64,000 nt of DNA from CBDDCQ01 sp965226285 (GCA_965226285.1 CBDDCQ010000004.1:1-64000), one strand, 5' to 3'; shown: positions 52,769 through 63,027, counted from the stretch's first letter. Numbers and translations: made by a program. Notes: generated by a model from the sequence alone, not told the origin.

Positions 52769-52955
52769 ATATTATTGTTATGCTATTCTTAGTTATGGAA
52801 AGAGAATGATGAGCTTTACAATGAAATTATTTTGATTATTTTTCTTGATAAAAAGGTTTTAGATATGTTACTAAATTACTTTAATTCAAAAGATATATCT
52901 ACAAAACACTAGCTAAAAAGTTAATAGAAAAAGGAATTAAATAAATTAGAATAGT

Positions 52956-54704
52956 TTGAAATCACTCTTATACTTAAATTCATATATATTAAAATACAAA
53001 TACAGGTTTTTTATAGGTATTTTTTTCATTATTTTATCTAACATATTTGCCATTTTTCCTCCACAACTCATCAGAGAATCCTTTGATGTAGTTATTAATA
53101 TGTTGGCACAAAAACAAGTAAATTCAAATTTAAAAACCCAATTAGTTTATTTTGGTCTATTACTTATATTGTGTACGCTTATAAGAGGAGTATTTTTATT
53201 TTTTATGAGACAAACTATTATAGTGATGTCTAGAAAAATAGAATACGATTTAAAAAATGATATTTATCAACATTATCAAAAACTCCATATGTCTTTTTAT
53301 AAGCTCAATAGAACAGGAGATTTAATGAGTAGAATATCCGAAGATGTATCACAGACTAGAATGTATATAGGTCCTGCTATTATGTATACAATAAATCTTT
53401 CTATACTTATAATAGTGGTAGTATTCAATATGTTTAGAATAGATACAAAGCTTACACTTTATACTTTAATATCCTTACCTATTTTATCTTATTCTATATA
53501 TAAAGTAAACAACAAAATAAATATCAAAAGCCAAAAGATACAGAAGCACTTATCCTATTTATCATCTTATGTACAAGAGTGCTTTTCAGGTATTAGAGTT
53601 ATCAAATCATGTGGTATAGAAGTGGGTACTTTCGATAAATTTGAACGAATTACCAATGAGCATAAAAATAAAAATTTGAGTTTGTCAAAGACTCATGCAC
53701 TATTTTTTCCCTTAATGATATTACTCATAGGAATAAGTAATATATTCGTAGTTTATATAGGAGGTATTAGAGTAATGGAAGGGCATATTACTACCGGAGT
53801 AATAGCAGAATTTGTGATATATATTAATATGCTTACTTGGCCAATAACTAGTATAGGATGGGTTACTTCTATTGTTCAAAGGGCTGCGGCTTCTCAAACT
53901 AGAATTAATGAATTTTTAAATGTTCGTCCTAAAATCGTAAATCATAATACAGAATCTTTGCATTTAGAGGGTAATATAAAATTTAAAAATGTTACCTTTA
54001 AATATGAAGATACAGGTATTGAGGCACTAAAACAAGTATCTTTTGAGGTAAAAAAGAGTAGTATGTTAGGAATTATAGGAAAAATAGGATCGGGAAAATC
54101 TACTATAGCAGAGTTACTTTGCAGGTTTTATGATGTAACTTCTGGGAATATTTTAATAGATGGAAAAGATATTAAAAATATCAATTTAGATGATTTCAGA
54201 CAATCCATAGGTTATATTCCACAAGATACTTTTTTATTTTCTGACACTATTAAAAACAATATTAGTTTTGGTGTAAATAAGGTTACGATAGACCAAATAA
54301 AAAATATTGTAAATAAAGTATTATTATTCGATACTATTTATAACTTTGCAAAGGGATATGATACAGTGATAGGGGAGAGGGGAATTACTTTGTCTGGTGG
54401 ACAAAAACAAAGAATATCTATTGGTAGATCTATATTAAAAGATCCTAAGATATTAATATTAGATGATTGTTTATCATCATTAGACACAGAAACAGAAAAT
54501 ACGATACTAAAAAATATAAGAACTATTATACAAGAAGAATGTACTACAATAATTATAAGTCATAGAATATCTTCTGTAAGGTATTCAGATGAAATTATAG
54601 TGTTAGATAATGGTGAAATTATAGAACGAGGTACTCATTCGAAATTGATAAATAAAAAAGGGTATTATGCTAATTTATACAGAAAGCAAAATGATAAAAC
54701 TTAA
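52956..54704 (+). CDS. ABC transporter, fused permease-ATPase (MsbA-like)
   Basis: 582 residues from a TTG start (MKSLLYLN). Six transmembrane helices lie in 1-310 (KYRFFIGIFFIILSNIFAIF; FFPLMILLIGISNIFVVYIG). The ATPase has Walker A GKIGSGKST, Q-loop YIPQDTFLFSD, signature LSGGQKQR, Walker B ILILDDCLSSLD and an H-loop at ISHR. It forms a homodimeric exporter of lipid or other hydrophobic molecules. It overlaps the next gene by 14 bases, so the next three genes may be co-transcribed with it. Confidence 0.93.
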   Translation: MKSLLYLNSYILKYKYRFFIGIFFIILSNIFAIFPPQLIRESFDVVINMLAQKQVNSNLKTQLVYFGLLLILCTLIRGVFLFFMRQTIIVMSRKIEYDLKNDIYQHYQKLHMSFYKLNRTGDLMSRISEDVSQTRMYIGPAIMYTINLSILIIVVVFNMFRIDTKLTLYTLISLPILSYSIYKVNNKINIKSQKIQKHLSYLSSYVQECFSGIRVIKSCGIEVGTFDKFERITNEHKNKNLSLSKTHALFFPLMILLIGISNIFVVYIGGIRVMEGHITTGVIAEFVIYINMLTWPITSIGWVTSIVQRAAASQTRINEFLNVRPKIVNHNTESLHLEGNIKFKNVTFKYEDTGIEALKQVSFEVKKSSMLGIIGKIGSGKSTIAELLCRFYDVTSGNILIDGKDIKNINLDDFRQSIGYIPQDTFLFSDTIKNNISFGVNKVTIDQIKNIVNKVLLFDTIYNFAKGYDTVIGERGITLSGGQKQRISIGRSILKDPKILILDDCLSSLDTETENTILKNIRTIIQEECTTIIISHRISSVRYSDEIIVLDNGEIIERGTHSKLINKKGYYANLYRKQNDKT

Positions 54705-55542
54705 TACTTTTATTGCTATTTTATTATTTCCTTTTATGCTTTTTGCTCAAGTAGAAAACGAGATAAAAGGTCAAAAAATTAGTACAGATTCTTATCAGGA
54801 AGAGACGTATGATATTATACAAGATAAAAGTGATAATTTTTGGGGTGATGTATTTATAGAGTATGGTATAATGTATCACTTAAAAATAGATAAGACTTAT
54901 TCTAGATTGGCAAAAAGTGGAGGTAGCCATTATTTTAGTATAGGAAATTCTTATGTAGGCAATAATGCAATAAGATATACTCAATTTGCTTTTTTTATGG
55001 GAGTTTTGGATACAAGGAATAACGATGTTAATAAATTATCTAATTTTGGAGGACATGCTAATATAAAATATTTATTAAGCATACCTCAAAAAAATAAAAG
55101 ATTTAATTTTTTTATAGGGGGTAATTTAGGAATAAGAGCAGAAGCATGGTTTCCAAAAAATTCATATCTTAGATATGGATGGGATGTTAATTTAGGGCTG
55201 GGGTTATCTACATCTATTTTTTATCATATTACTAACAGATTCTATATTAGATATGACTTTGATATGGATTTATTCGGAATATTATGGCGTTCTCCAAAAA
55301 ATGGACAACAATTAGTAACAGAAGAAGAACAATTAGAAAATGGGTTACTTTCAGCAGCTTTTAGAAATCCTCAATTTTCGCATATCTTTAATACCATTTA
55401 TACTGATAGTACTATTAAAGTAAGTTATAAGATATTCAAATGGGAGTTGTATTATGCTTTTTCAATAGGGTATAAGTATATTAAATATCCACTTATGAAA
55501 AATGGATATGAATATAATAATAAATTAGGAATTGTATTTTAA
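54691..55542 (+). CDS. Outer-membrane-type beta-barrel protein
   Basis: 283 residues with a signal peptide (MIKLNTFIAILLFPFMLFAQ). The mature part has alternating beta strands with many aromatics (AIRYTQFAFFMGVLD, FNFFIGGNLGIRAEAWF, WDVNLGLGLSTSIFY, WELYYAFSIGYKYIKY), as in small outer-membrane barrels. The start at 54691 is chosen because the longer frame (from 54667) would lie inside the ABC gene and precede the signal peptide. Function unknown. Confidence 0.75.
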   Translation: MIKLNTFIAILLFPFMLFAQVENEIKGQKISTDSYQEETYDIIQDKSDNFWGDVFIEYGIMYHLKIDKTYSRLAKSGGSHYFSIGNSYVGNNAIRYTQFAFFMGVLDTRNNDVNKLSNFGGHANIKYLLSIPQKNKRFNFFIGGNLGIRAEAWFPKNSYLRYGWDVNLGLGLSTSIFYHITNRFYIRYDFDMDLFGILWRSPKNGQQLVTEEEQLENGLLSAAFRNPQFSHIFNTIYTDSTIKVSYKIFKWELYYAFSIGYKYIKYPLMKNGYEYNNKLGIVF

Positions 55543-55543
55543 G

Positions 55544-56581
55544 ATGAAAATAAGGTATATTATTTTTTGGAGTTTAATGGTGATTTATGGGTGTAATAAA
55601 GATCTTACAGTAGATAATTCACCACTGGGAGATTTTAATTTGCTTTTTGAATATTTAGAAAAAGACTATAGTTATAAAAATGAACATTCATTTACTATGC
55701 AAGAGCTCAAAAATAGATATTTGCCTCAAATTAAGACAGATCCTACATACGAAAATTTGGCTGATATATTTTTAAAAATTACACTAAATGAATTAAAAGA
55801 CCCTCATGTATTTTTTCATAATACAACACCGTCGCCTTATGAAATTTCAAAAGTAACAGAGAAAAACCCTAAGGAACTAGATGAAATTATACCTGAGTTT
55901 CATGAAATTGATATTACAGCTACTACAGATATATATACTTATGGTGTTTTAAAATCGGATAGGAAAATCGGATATATATATATACATGGATTTAATACTT
56001 CTGTAGGAGGTACTAGTTCTTTGGGGGTTGATACAGAAGTAACTGAAATTAATAATATTATAAAGATTTTAAAATTAAAAGCTATAAAATCTATGATTGT
56101 AGATATAAGATCTAACGCAGGAGGAAGTAATTATGTTCCCAGATATATAGCTAGACAATTTGTAAATAAAACGGGTATTTATATGATAGAAGAATATCCA
56201 GAAGAAGGTGGTTTCAAAACAAAAACTTGGAAAGTAAGCCCATCTATTGAAGATGGATTTAGAGAAGGAAAGGTAGTTTTACTATCTAATGGTGTAACTT
56301 GCAGTGGTGGTGAAATGTTTGTGCTGGCCATGCTACAGAGAGATAATCTTATACATATTGGTTCTCGTTCTAAAGGTTGCTCAGGTAATGTTGCCGATAA
56401 AGATTTTTCTAATGGATGGAATATGAGAATTACCAGTTCTAAAACTACTTTTCCAGATGGAAAGTCGTATTTTAAAAAAGGAATAGAGCCAGGTCCAGAT
56501 TATATAGTTAAGAATGATGACAGTTACGACACTAATTTTAAAGATAAATTAATAGAGCGAGCAATTAAAGAATTGCAATAG
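55544..56581 (+). CDS. S41-family peptidase lipoprotein
   Basis: 345 residues from the ATG at 55544 (MKIRYIIFWSLMVIYGC, lipobox IYGC). The core is a tail-specific/CtpA-like protease: MIVDIRSNAGGSNYVPRYIA, then SNGVTCSGGEMFVLAMLQRD, where the Ser of CSGGE is the expected nucleophile, followed by SKGCSGNVADKDF and FPDGKSYFKKGIEPG. No PDZ domain is clear. It is likely an outer-membrane or periplasmic protease. It starts one base after the barrel gene ends. Confidence 0.85.
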   Translation: MKIRYIIFWSLMVIYGCNKDLTVDNSPLGDFNLLFEYLEKDYSYKNEHSFTMQELKNRYLPQIKTDPTYENLADIFLKITLNELKDPHVFFHNTTPSPYEISKVTEKNPKELDEIIPEFHEIDITATTDIYTYGVLKSDRKIGYIYIHGFNTSVGGTSSLGVDTEVTEINNIIKILKLKAIKSMIVDIRSNAGGSNYVPRYIARQFVNKTGIYMIEEYPEEGGFKTKTWKVSPSIEDGFREGKVVLLSNGVTCSGGEMFVLAMLQRDNLIHIGSRSKGCSGNVADKDFSNGWNMRITSSKTTFPDGKSYFKKGIEPGPDYIVKNDDSYDTNFKDKLIERAIKELQ

Positions 56582-56604
56582 TTTAAAAATTAATTTTTTA
56601 TAAT

Positions 56605-56612
56605 TAAATTTG
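56605..56612 (+). promoter_or_regulatory. -7 promoter motif for the deacetylase gene
   Basis: TAAATTTG, fitting TAnnTTTG, 23 bases before the ATG at 56636. It argues against the TTG at 56624 as start, which would leave almost no leader. Confidence 0.5.
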
Positions 56613-56635
56613 TATCGTTCAAATTGAAAAAACGA

Positions 56636-57940
56636 ATGATACTTATATTCATAAATAAACAAACCTCAAGGCTAAAATATATATTTACGCAACTACTTTG
56701 CAATTATTTAAGCATAGATATAAAATTTACTTCTTCTATAGAAGAATTTGTATCTTATAAAGGGATGAAAATGAGTTATACCAATAGACCTTTGGGATCA
56801 GAATTACATTTTTCATGCCATAAGTTATTATTTGAAGAAGATATATCCTATTTAGATATATCTGTAAAAGAATATGAGGGTATTCCATGTTTTTTTTATG
56901 TAGGACAACTGTCAGCTTTTCCCTATGATATATTTGCAGCCTCATTTTATTTACTCTCAAGATATGAAGAATATTTACCTCACCAAAGAGATGAACATTA
57001 TAGATTTTTATCTAAAGAAAGTATTGCTGTAAAGAATAATTTTATTCACCTTCCGATAGTAGATATTTGGTTAGATAAAATAAGAAAAATATTAGAAGAT
57101 AGATTTGAATATATTTTTAGAAAACAAGAATTCTCATACTTATCTATTATAAATGTAGATGTAGCATACTCTTATATATGTAAAGGTATTGTAAGAACCA
57201 CAGGTGGAATATTTGTGGATCTGATAAAATTAGATTTTAGTAAAATATATGAGAGGATATTATGTGAATTACAACTGAAAAAAGACCCTTATGATACATT
57301 TGATTTTATCTTAGAAAACTATAAAAAATATGATATAAACACCATTTTTTTCTTTTTAGTAGGAGATTATTCTATATTTGATAAAAATATATCCATAAAT
57401 AATGTTAAATTTCAATCTCTTATTAAGTATATAGCAGATTATTTTGATGTAGGACTTTGCGTATCCTATGCTTCTGATAAAAAGAAACGAATCATTTATA
57501 CTGAAATAAAAAGATTGCAAAAAGTTTTGAATAGAGAGATTACTAAATCTAAACAACATTTTTCTAAATTAGAGTTACCTTATACCTATAGAAAATTGAT
57601 AGATGCTAATATAAGAGAGGATTATAGTATGGGATATACTGATAGAATAGGTTTTAGATCTGGAACTTCTAGACCTTTTTATTTTTATGATTTAGGATAT
57701 GAATCTACTACTTTGCTTAAAGTTTATCCACTCTCTATATCAGATGAAATGCTAAAATATCAAATGAGATTATCTCCTCAAAAGGCATTAGAAGAAATAA
57801 AAAAGAATATAGATATAATCAAAAAAGTAAATGGAACATACATAAGTGTATGGCATAATAAAAATTTGAGCATGTATAAATGGGATAGACGATGGAGAAA
57901 TATCTATATGAAAATGATAGAATATACGATTAAAGAATAA
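56636..57940 (+). CDS. Polysaccharide deacetylase-family protein (DUF7033-type)
   Basis: 434 residues. The N-terminal 150 residues are a DUF7033-like domain (YLLSRYEEYLPHQRDEHYRF). The C-terminal NodB-type part has INVDVAYSY (metal-binding Asp), a possible zinc His in KSKQHFSKLELPYTYRKL, then DRIGFRSGTSRPFYFYDL and ISVWHNKNLSMY. It would act on a surface glycan or an export precursor. It may link to the flippase/acyltransferase pair, but those lie 43 kb away. yaaA starts 10 bases after it. Confidence 0.75.
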   Translation: MILIFINKQTSRLKYIFTQLLCNYLSIDIKFTSSIEEFVSYKGMKMSYTNRPLGSELHFSCHKLLFEEDISYLDISVKEYEGIPCFFYVGQLSAFPYDIFAASFYLLSRYEEYLPHQRDEHYRFLSKESIAVKNNFIHLPIVDIWLDKIRKILEDRFEYIFRKQEFSYLSIINVDVAYSYICKGIVRTTGGIFVDLIKLDFSKIYERILCELQLKKDPYDTFDFILENYKKYDINTIFFFLVGDYSIFDKNISINNVKFQSLIKYIADYFDVGLCVSYASDKKKRIIYTEIKRLQKVLNREITKSKQHFSKLELPYTYRKLIDANIREDYSMGYTDRIGFRSGTSRPFYFYDLGYESTTLLKVYPLSISDEMLKYQMRLSPQKALEEIKKNIDIIKKVNGTYISVWHNKNLSMYKWDRRWRNIYMKMIEYTIKE

Positions 57941-57950
57941 TTTTTAAAAG

Positions 57951-58709
57951 ATGAAAATTTTAATTTCTCCAGCTAAAACACTTGATTTTACTTCTGATGT
58001 ACCTAATGTTAAAAAAACAGATATTATTTTTCATTCTCAAGCTAAGATATTGAATAGTAAGTTGAAAAGTAAATCTTTGCAAGAGTTATCAGTATTGATG
58101 TCTATATCTACAAAATTAGCAAAGTTGAATTTTGATAGAAATCAAAATTGGAACTACCCCTTTGATATAAATAAGACTAAACAAGCTATCTATGCTTTTC
58201 AAGGAGATGTATATCAAGGTTTGCAAGCTCATACATTTGATATAGAGGATATAGATTTTTGCCAAAATGTATTGAGAATTTTATCAGGACTATATGGTAT
58301 ATTGAGACCCTTAGATGCTATATTGCCTTACAGATTAGAAATGGGAACTAAAATAAAAATAAATTCTTATAAAAATTTATATAAATTTTGGACTAAGGAA
58401 TTAACTTCATATCTTAATAATGAAATGAAAAAAGAAGAAATTCTTATCAACTTGGCAAGTGATGAATATTTTAAAGTAATTGATAAAAAAAACTTACATG
58501 CTAAAATTATTACACCTATATTTAAGGATTATAAAAATGGTAAATTAAAGGTTATTAGTTTTTATGCAAAAAAGGCTAGGGGAAATATGGTCAATTTTAT
58601 AGTCAAAAATAGGATAGAAAAATATGAAGACTTAAAATTGTTTTATATAGATGATTACTGTTTTGATGAAAAATTATCTGATGACAGAATATTTGTATTT
58701 ACCAGATAA
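57951..58709 (+). CDS. yaaA: Peroxide stress protein YaaA (DUF328)
   Basis: 252 residues. Family blocks are complete: MKILISPAKTLDF, LNFDRNQNWNYPFDINKTKQ, AIYAFQGDVYQGLQA, LRILSGLYGILRPLDAILPY and YAKKARGNMVNFIVKNR. YaaA protects cells from oxidative damage, probably by lowering free iron, and can bind DNA. It is the last gene of this plus-strand run; 58710-58936 holds no gene or clear terminator. Confidence 0.95.
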   Translation: MKILISPAKTLDFTSDVPNVKKTDIIFHSQAKILNSKLKSKSLQELSVLMSISTKLAKLNFDRNQNWNYPFDINKTKQAIYAFQGDVYQGLQAHTFDIEDIDFCQNVLRILSGLYGILRPLDAILPYRLEMGTKIKINSYKNLYKFWTKELTSYLNNEMKKEEILINLASDEYFKVIDKKNLHAKIITPIFKDYKNGKLKVISFYAKKARGNMVNFIVKNRIEKYEDLKLFYIDDYCFDEKLSDDRIFVFTR

Positions 58710-58936
58710 TTATAAAAATCAACATCTTTTTGATACTTCGGGCATAATATTGGTCGTAAAGAGAAGTTAAATATCTGTTGCTAACACTCCTTATTTAGTT
58801 AGATAATTTATACGAACTGTATTCTTTACTTTCAAATAAAGTTGGTCTTATACTTACCATAAACCAAGCCCAGTTATTTAAGACTGTTGCACGGTAAAAA
58901 TCAAGGGTTATCGATATAGATAGCGGAGTATAATAT

Positions 58937-59638
58937 TTATTTTTTCAATCGTTTAAATAGTTCAGATTTTTTATTACGGCTCAAAGGGATTTCCTTTTGA
59001 ACGGTAGTAATATATTTAGAATTAAATTTCTTTACTTTAGCTAAGTTTACGACATAAGATTTATGCACCCTCATAAATTTATGTTCGGGTAAATTTTTTA
59101 GTATTTCTTTGAGAGTGCAGAGTACTAAATGCTTTTTATTTGTAGTTACAATATTCATATAGTCTCCTTTTGCTTCTATATAGATAATAGAATTCATAGG
59201 TATTTTTATATTCTGTAGATTACTTTTTACGTAGATGCATTCACCCTGTTCAAATTTGTCAGACTGTAATCTTAATTTTTCATTTTCGCTTTTTCTAATG
59301 GCTCTATCTACGGAACTGTAGAATATTTCTTTGTTCACAGGTTTTTTAAGGTAGTCTATTACATTGTATTTAAAAGCTTCAAAGGCATATTTTTCCTTAG
59401 AAGATATGATAATAATTTTAGGTACAACTTCAAAGGTTTTCATAAAATCTATACCTGATATTAAAGGCATTTCTATATCTAAAAAAATAAGATCTATTTT
59501 TTTATTTTTCATCATTTGCTTGGCTTCTAGTGCATTTAAAAATGTTCCACAAAATTCCAAATTAGGATGTAATATTATAAGATGTTCCACAATTTTTAAT
59601 TGTACTTTAGAGTCATCTATGGCAATGCATTTTAACAT
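58937..59638 (-). CDS. LytTR-family response regulator
   Basis: 233 residues. The receiver domain (1-120) has acidic pocket IDD at 7-9, phosphoacceptor Asp in LIFLDIEMPLISGIDF, and Lys in DYLKKPVNKE. The LytTR DNA-binding domain is at about 130-230 (IPMNSIIYIEAKGDYMNIVT, HKFMRVHKSYVVNLAKVKKF, IPLSRNKKSEL). It controls target genes after phosphorylation by a sensor kinase, which is not encoded next to it. A TATATTTG promoter lies at 59670-59677. Confidence 0.92.
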   Translation of the reverse strand: MLKCIAIDDSKVQLKIVEHLIILHPNLEFCGTFLNALEAKQMMKNKKIDLIFLDIEMPLISGIDFMKTFEVVPKIIIISSKEKYAFEAFKYNVIDYLKKPVNKEIFYSSVDRAIRKSENEKLRLQSDKFEQGECIYVKSNLQNIKIPMNSIIYIEAKGDYMNIVTTNKKHLVLCTLKEILKNLPEHKFMRVHKSYVVNLAKVKKFNSKYITTVQKEIPLSRNKKSELFKRLKK

Positions 59639-59669
59639 TAAAAAAATATTTTTTAATTATATTTCACAG

Positions 59670-59677
59670 CAAATATA
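59670..59677 (-). promoter_or_regulatory. -7 promoter motif for the LytTR regulator
   Basis: Minus strand TATATTTG; leader of about 25-30 bases to the ATG at 59638. Confidence 0.55.
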
Positions 59678-59687
59678 TAAATAATAT

Positions 59688-59725
59688 AGAAAAAAACCAC
59701 ACTTTATATTAAGTAAAGGTGGTTT
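59688..59725 (-). terminator. Terminator of the atp genes
   Basis: On the minus strand AAACCAC...CTTTA pairs with TAAAG...GTGGTTT around a short AT loop, followed by a T run. It lies 28 bases beyond the atpG stop. Confidence 0.7.
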
Positions 59726-59752
59726 AGATTTTGTAATATAGATAACAATATT

Positions 59753-60613
59753 TTAGCCATTCAAAGCCTCTGCACCACCTACAATTTCTAGTATTTCACT
59801 TGTAATAGAAGCCTGTCTTACTTTATTATAAGTGAGTTTAAGTTCATCTTGCAGGTTTTTGGCATTGTCAGTGGCTTTGTGCATGGCGGTCATTCGTGCC
59901 CCGTGTTCTGAAGCGTAAGAGTCTAATACGGCTTTAAATAATTGTATCTTTAGAGATTTAGGAACCAAATCTTCTAAAATCTCTACCTTAGAAGGTTCAA
60001 AGATATATTCTTTATTTATGGTATTATCATCTTTTATAGGTAGTATGGGTAAAAATTGTTCGCAAGTAATAATTTGCGTACCTGCATTTTTAAACCTATT
60101 ATATATGATTTCTACTTTATCAAAATCTTTACAAGAAAATTTACCCATGATCTCTTGGGCTATTTCAGATACATTTTGAAAAGTTAATTCATCGAACAAA
60201 TCACTTTTATTAGATTCTATCTGAAAATTTTTAGATAGAATATCGTTAGCTTTTTTACCAATGGTAAGTATTTTTATATTACAGTTTTTATAATCTTCTT
60301 TTGCAAGTTTGATTATTTTTTTATTTACATTGGTATTGAATGCACCACACAAACCTTTATTTGAAGTGATAGCTATCAAAAGGATATTTTTTAAAGGTCT
60401 TTCGTGGGTATATATTCCTGTAGAACTCTTTCCTATAGAAGTGCTCAGACCTTGTAAAAGTTCTTTTAACTTATCAGCATATGGGCGTATTTGTGTAATA
60501 GTATCTTGAGCTCTTTTAAGTTTAGAGGCAGATACCATTTTCATAGCACTAGTAATTTGTATCGTAGAACTTATAGAAGTAATCCTATTTTTTATCTCTT
60601 TTAAATTTGCCAT
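59753..60613 (-). CDS. atpG: ATP synthase F1 subunit gamma
   Basis: 286 residues, the central rotor stalk of F1. MANLKEIKNRITSISSTIQI and MKMVSASKLKRAQD at the start and GARMTAMHKATDNAKNL near the end are the conserved coiled-coil helices that turn inside the alpha/beta ring. It is the last gene of the atpH-atpA-atpG run, 60 bases after atpA, and is followed by a terminator. Confidence 0.96.
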   Translation of the reverse strand: MANLKEIKNRITSISSTIQITSAMKMVSASKLKRAQDTITQIRPYADKLKELLQGLSTSIGKSSTGIYTHERPLKNILLIAITSNKGLCGAFNTNVNKKIIKLAKEDYKNCNIKILTIGKKANDILSKNFQIESNKSDLFDELTFQNVSEIAQEIMGKFSCKDFDKVEIIYNRFKNAGTQIITCEQFLPILPIKDDNTINKEYIFEPSKVEILEDLVPKSLKIQLFKAVLDSYASEHGARMTAMHKATDNAKNLQDELKLTYNKVRQASITSEILEIVGGAEALNG

Positions 60614-60673
60614 GATAAAATTTTATTTATAATATAGGAGAGTAATTGCTCTATTTTCTAAAAATGAAAAAAA

Positions 60674-62251
60674 TTATTTATACTTTGCTGTGAGTTCTTC
60701 AATAGCACCTTCTAATACATCTGTTATCTCTTTAGAAAACACTCCCGCTTTAAGCCTCTCAAGAGTATCTGGATGTTTAGTGTCTAAATAATCTAGATAC
60801 TCGGATTCAAAGTTTTTAATTTCATTTACGGGCACGCTCCTAAGTAATCCTTTTGTACCAGCATAAATGATGGCTACTTGGTGTTCAACTTTTACGGGAG
60901 CACTTACCCCTTGTTTAAGGATTTCTACATTTCGTTTTCCTTTTTCAATTGCATTCATAGTAGCGGCATCTAAATCAGAACCAAACTTAGCAAAAGCTTC
61001 TAATTCTCGGTATTGTGCTTGGTCTAATTTTAGTGTACCTGCTACTTTTTTCATAGATTTAATTTGGGCAGAACCTCCTACGCGAGATACAGATATACCT
61101 ACATTAATTGCAGGGCGTACGCCTGAGTTGAATAAATCGGATTCTAAGAATATTTGTCCGTCTGTAATGGAGATTACATTGGTAGGAATATATGCTGATA
61201 CATCACCTGCTTGGGTTTCTATAATAGGTAAAGCTGTAAGTGATCCGCCACCTTTTATTTTGTCCTTGATAGATTCAGGTAAGTCATTCATTTGAGCAGC
61301 GAGGTTATCAGAATCATTGATTTTAGCAGCTCTCTCTAATAATCTAGAGTGCAAGTAGAATACATCACCTGGGTAAGCTTCTCTTCCCGGAGGTCTCCTA
61401 AGTAGCAATGACACTTCTCTATAAGCTACAGCTTGTTTAGATAAATCATCGTATATAATTAGTGCTGATTGACCAGTATCTCTAAAATATTCACCTATGG
61501 TAGCACCTGTAAATGGTGCATACACTTGCATAGCAGCGGGAGATGAGGCATTAGCCGCCACAATAACAGTATAGTCTAATGCTCCATTTTCTTCTAGAGT
61601 TTTTACAATATTTGCTACGGTAGATGCCTTTTGTCCTATAGCCACATAGATACAATATACGGGTTGACCAACATCGTAAGATTCTTTTTGGTTCAATATA
61701 ATATCTATAGCTACAGTAGTTTTACCTGTTTGACGGTCGCCAATGATAAGTTCTCTTTGTCCTCTACCAATAGGTATCATTGAATCTACAGCTTTTAATC
61801 CTGTTTGTAAAGGTTCATTTACAGGTTGACGATAGATTACCCCTGGAGCTCTCCTTTCAAGTGGCATTTCAAATAATTCTCCTTCTATAGGTCCTTTACC
61901 ATCTAAAGGACTTCCTAAGGTATCTACCACTCTGCCAAGCATATTATTTCCTACTTTGATAGATGATATTCTATGAGTTCTTTTTACAGTTTGTCCTTCT
62001 TTAATATCTTCGGAGCCTCCTAAAAGAACAATACCTACATTGTCTTCCTCTAAGTTCAATACGATACCTTCTAAACCATTTTCAAATTCTACTAATTCTC
62101 CGTATTGAGCCTTAGATAGTCCGTAAGCTCTTACGATGCCATCACCTATCTCTAGTATAGTACCTACTTCATCTAAATTAACCTTAGAATCTAAACCTGA
62201 AATTTGCTCTTTCAAGATTGCTGAAATTTCAGCTGGATTTATTTCTATCAT
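60674..62251 (-). CDS. atpA: ATP synthase F1 subunit alpha
   Basis: 525 residues. The nucleotide-binding P-loop is GDRQTGKT near residue 170, and the family signature PAINVGISVSRVGG lies near residue 365. The N-terminal beta-barrel domain (VGTILEIGDGIVRAYGLSKA) and the ERLKAG-type C-terminus are complete. It is the non-catalytic subunit of F1. It starts 6 bases after atpH ends, and both are on the minus strand. Confidence 0.97.
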   Translation of the reverse strand: MIEINPAEISAILKEQISGLDSKVNLDEVGTILEIGDGIVRAYGLSKAQYGELVEFENGLEGIVLNLEEDNVGIVLLGGSEDIKEGQTVKRTHRISSIKVGNNMLGRVVDTLGSPLDGKGPIEGELFEMPLERRAPGVIYRQPVNEPLQTGLKAVDSMIPIGRGQRELIIGDRQTGKTTVAIDIILNQKESYDVGQPVYCIYVAIGQKASTVANIVKTLEENGALDYTVIVAANASSPAAMQVYAPFTGATIGEYFRDTGQSALIIYDDLSKQAVAYREVSLLLRRPPGREAYPGDVFYLHSRLLERAAKINDSDNLAAQMNDLPESIKDKIKGGGSLTALPIIETQAGDVSAYIPTNVISITDGQIFLESDLFNSGVRPAINVGISVSRVGGSAQIKSMKKVAGTLKLDQAQYRELEAFAKFGSDLDAATMNAIEKGKRNVEILKQGVSAPVKVEHQVAIIYAGTKGLLRSVPVNEIKNFESEYLDYLDTKHPDTLERLKAGVFSKEITDVLEGAIEELTAKYK

Positions 62252-62257
62252 AATTTT

Positions 62258-62815
62258 TTAATATTTACAAAGATATAAGTTATTATTAAATTCTTTTTTC
62301 ATATTCTTTATTTTGTTAGATATGCTTACATTATATTGTAAGTCACCTACTTTTAAAATAAAACCTCCTATAATGGTTTTATCTATAATGTTCACTACTT
62401 CTACAGTTTTACCTAATATTTCTGCTGCTTTTTTAGAAATAGCCTCTTTTAGGTTCTTATTTAAGGGAACAGCTGTAGTAACAGTAGCTACTGATAATGA
62501 TTTGAGTTCATTATATAAATTTAAAAATCTACTTGTAATTTCAAATATTTGATGACTTCTATTTTTGTCTATAATAAGGAGTATAAAATTGAGAGAAACT
62601 TTGTGAATGTTTTTTGCAAATATACTTTTTGCAATTTCTTTTTTAGTATCTAACTTGATTATAGAACTATCAAATGCAGATTTCAAATCTAGATTTTTAG
62701 AATATAACTTATTTATTAGCGTTATATCCTTATGTATATCTTCTAGTAGATTTTTTTCTTTAGCTAAATCTATTAGTGCTTTTGCATATCTATATGAAGA
62801 TTTACTATACTTCAT
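62258..62815 (-). CDS. atpH: ATP synthase F1 subunit delta
   Basis: 185 residues, the peripheral-stalk cap of F1 (OSCP). SSYRYAKALIDLAKEKN at the start and IDKTIIGGFILKVGDLQYNV at the end are the family signatures. It is the first gene of the run; no atpF, atpE or atpB precedes it in the 1.2 kb to the window edge, whereas those often come directly before atpH. So the operon is split or rearranged. No clear promoter motif upstream. Confidence 0.92.
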   Translation of the reverse strand: MKYSKSSYRYAKALIDLAKEKNLLEDIHKDITLINKLYSKNLDLKSAFDSSIIKLDTKKEIAKSIFAKNIHKVSLNFILLIIDKNRSHQIFEITSRFLNLYNELKSLSVATVTTAVPLNKNLKEAISKKAAEILGKTVEVVNIIDKTIIGGFILKVGDLQYNVSISNKIKNMKKEFNNNLYLCKY

Positions 62816-63027
62816 TTACTTAAAAATATTATTGTTTCAAATCAATTATTTTATTCTAAACAATTTAAAATATATCACATATAAATTGTGGTGCGAAATT
62901 ACAAAAAATAATGAATGCTAATAAGTATTTTATTTCTTTTTCAATAAGTAAAATATTAAAAGAATAACGGAGATATTCATCTTAAAAAGAATCAGAATCA
63001 CTTTCATTTAGGTGATATATTGTTGTT

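Noticed and set aside
58710..58936. Small RNA or terminator between yaaA and the LytTR gene
   Set aside because: No clear stem-loop or promoter motif was found by eye on either strand.
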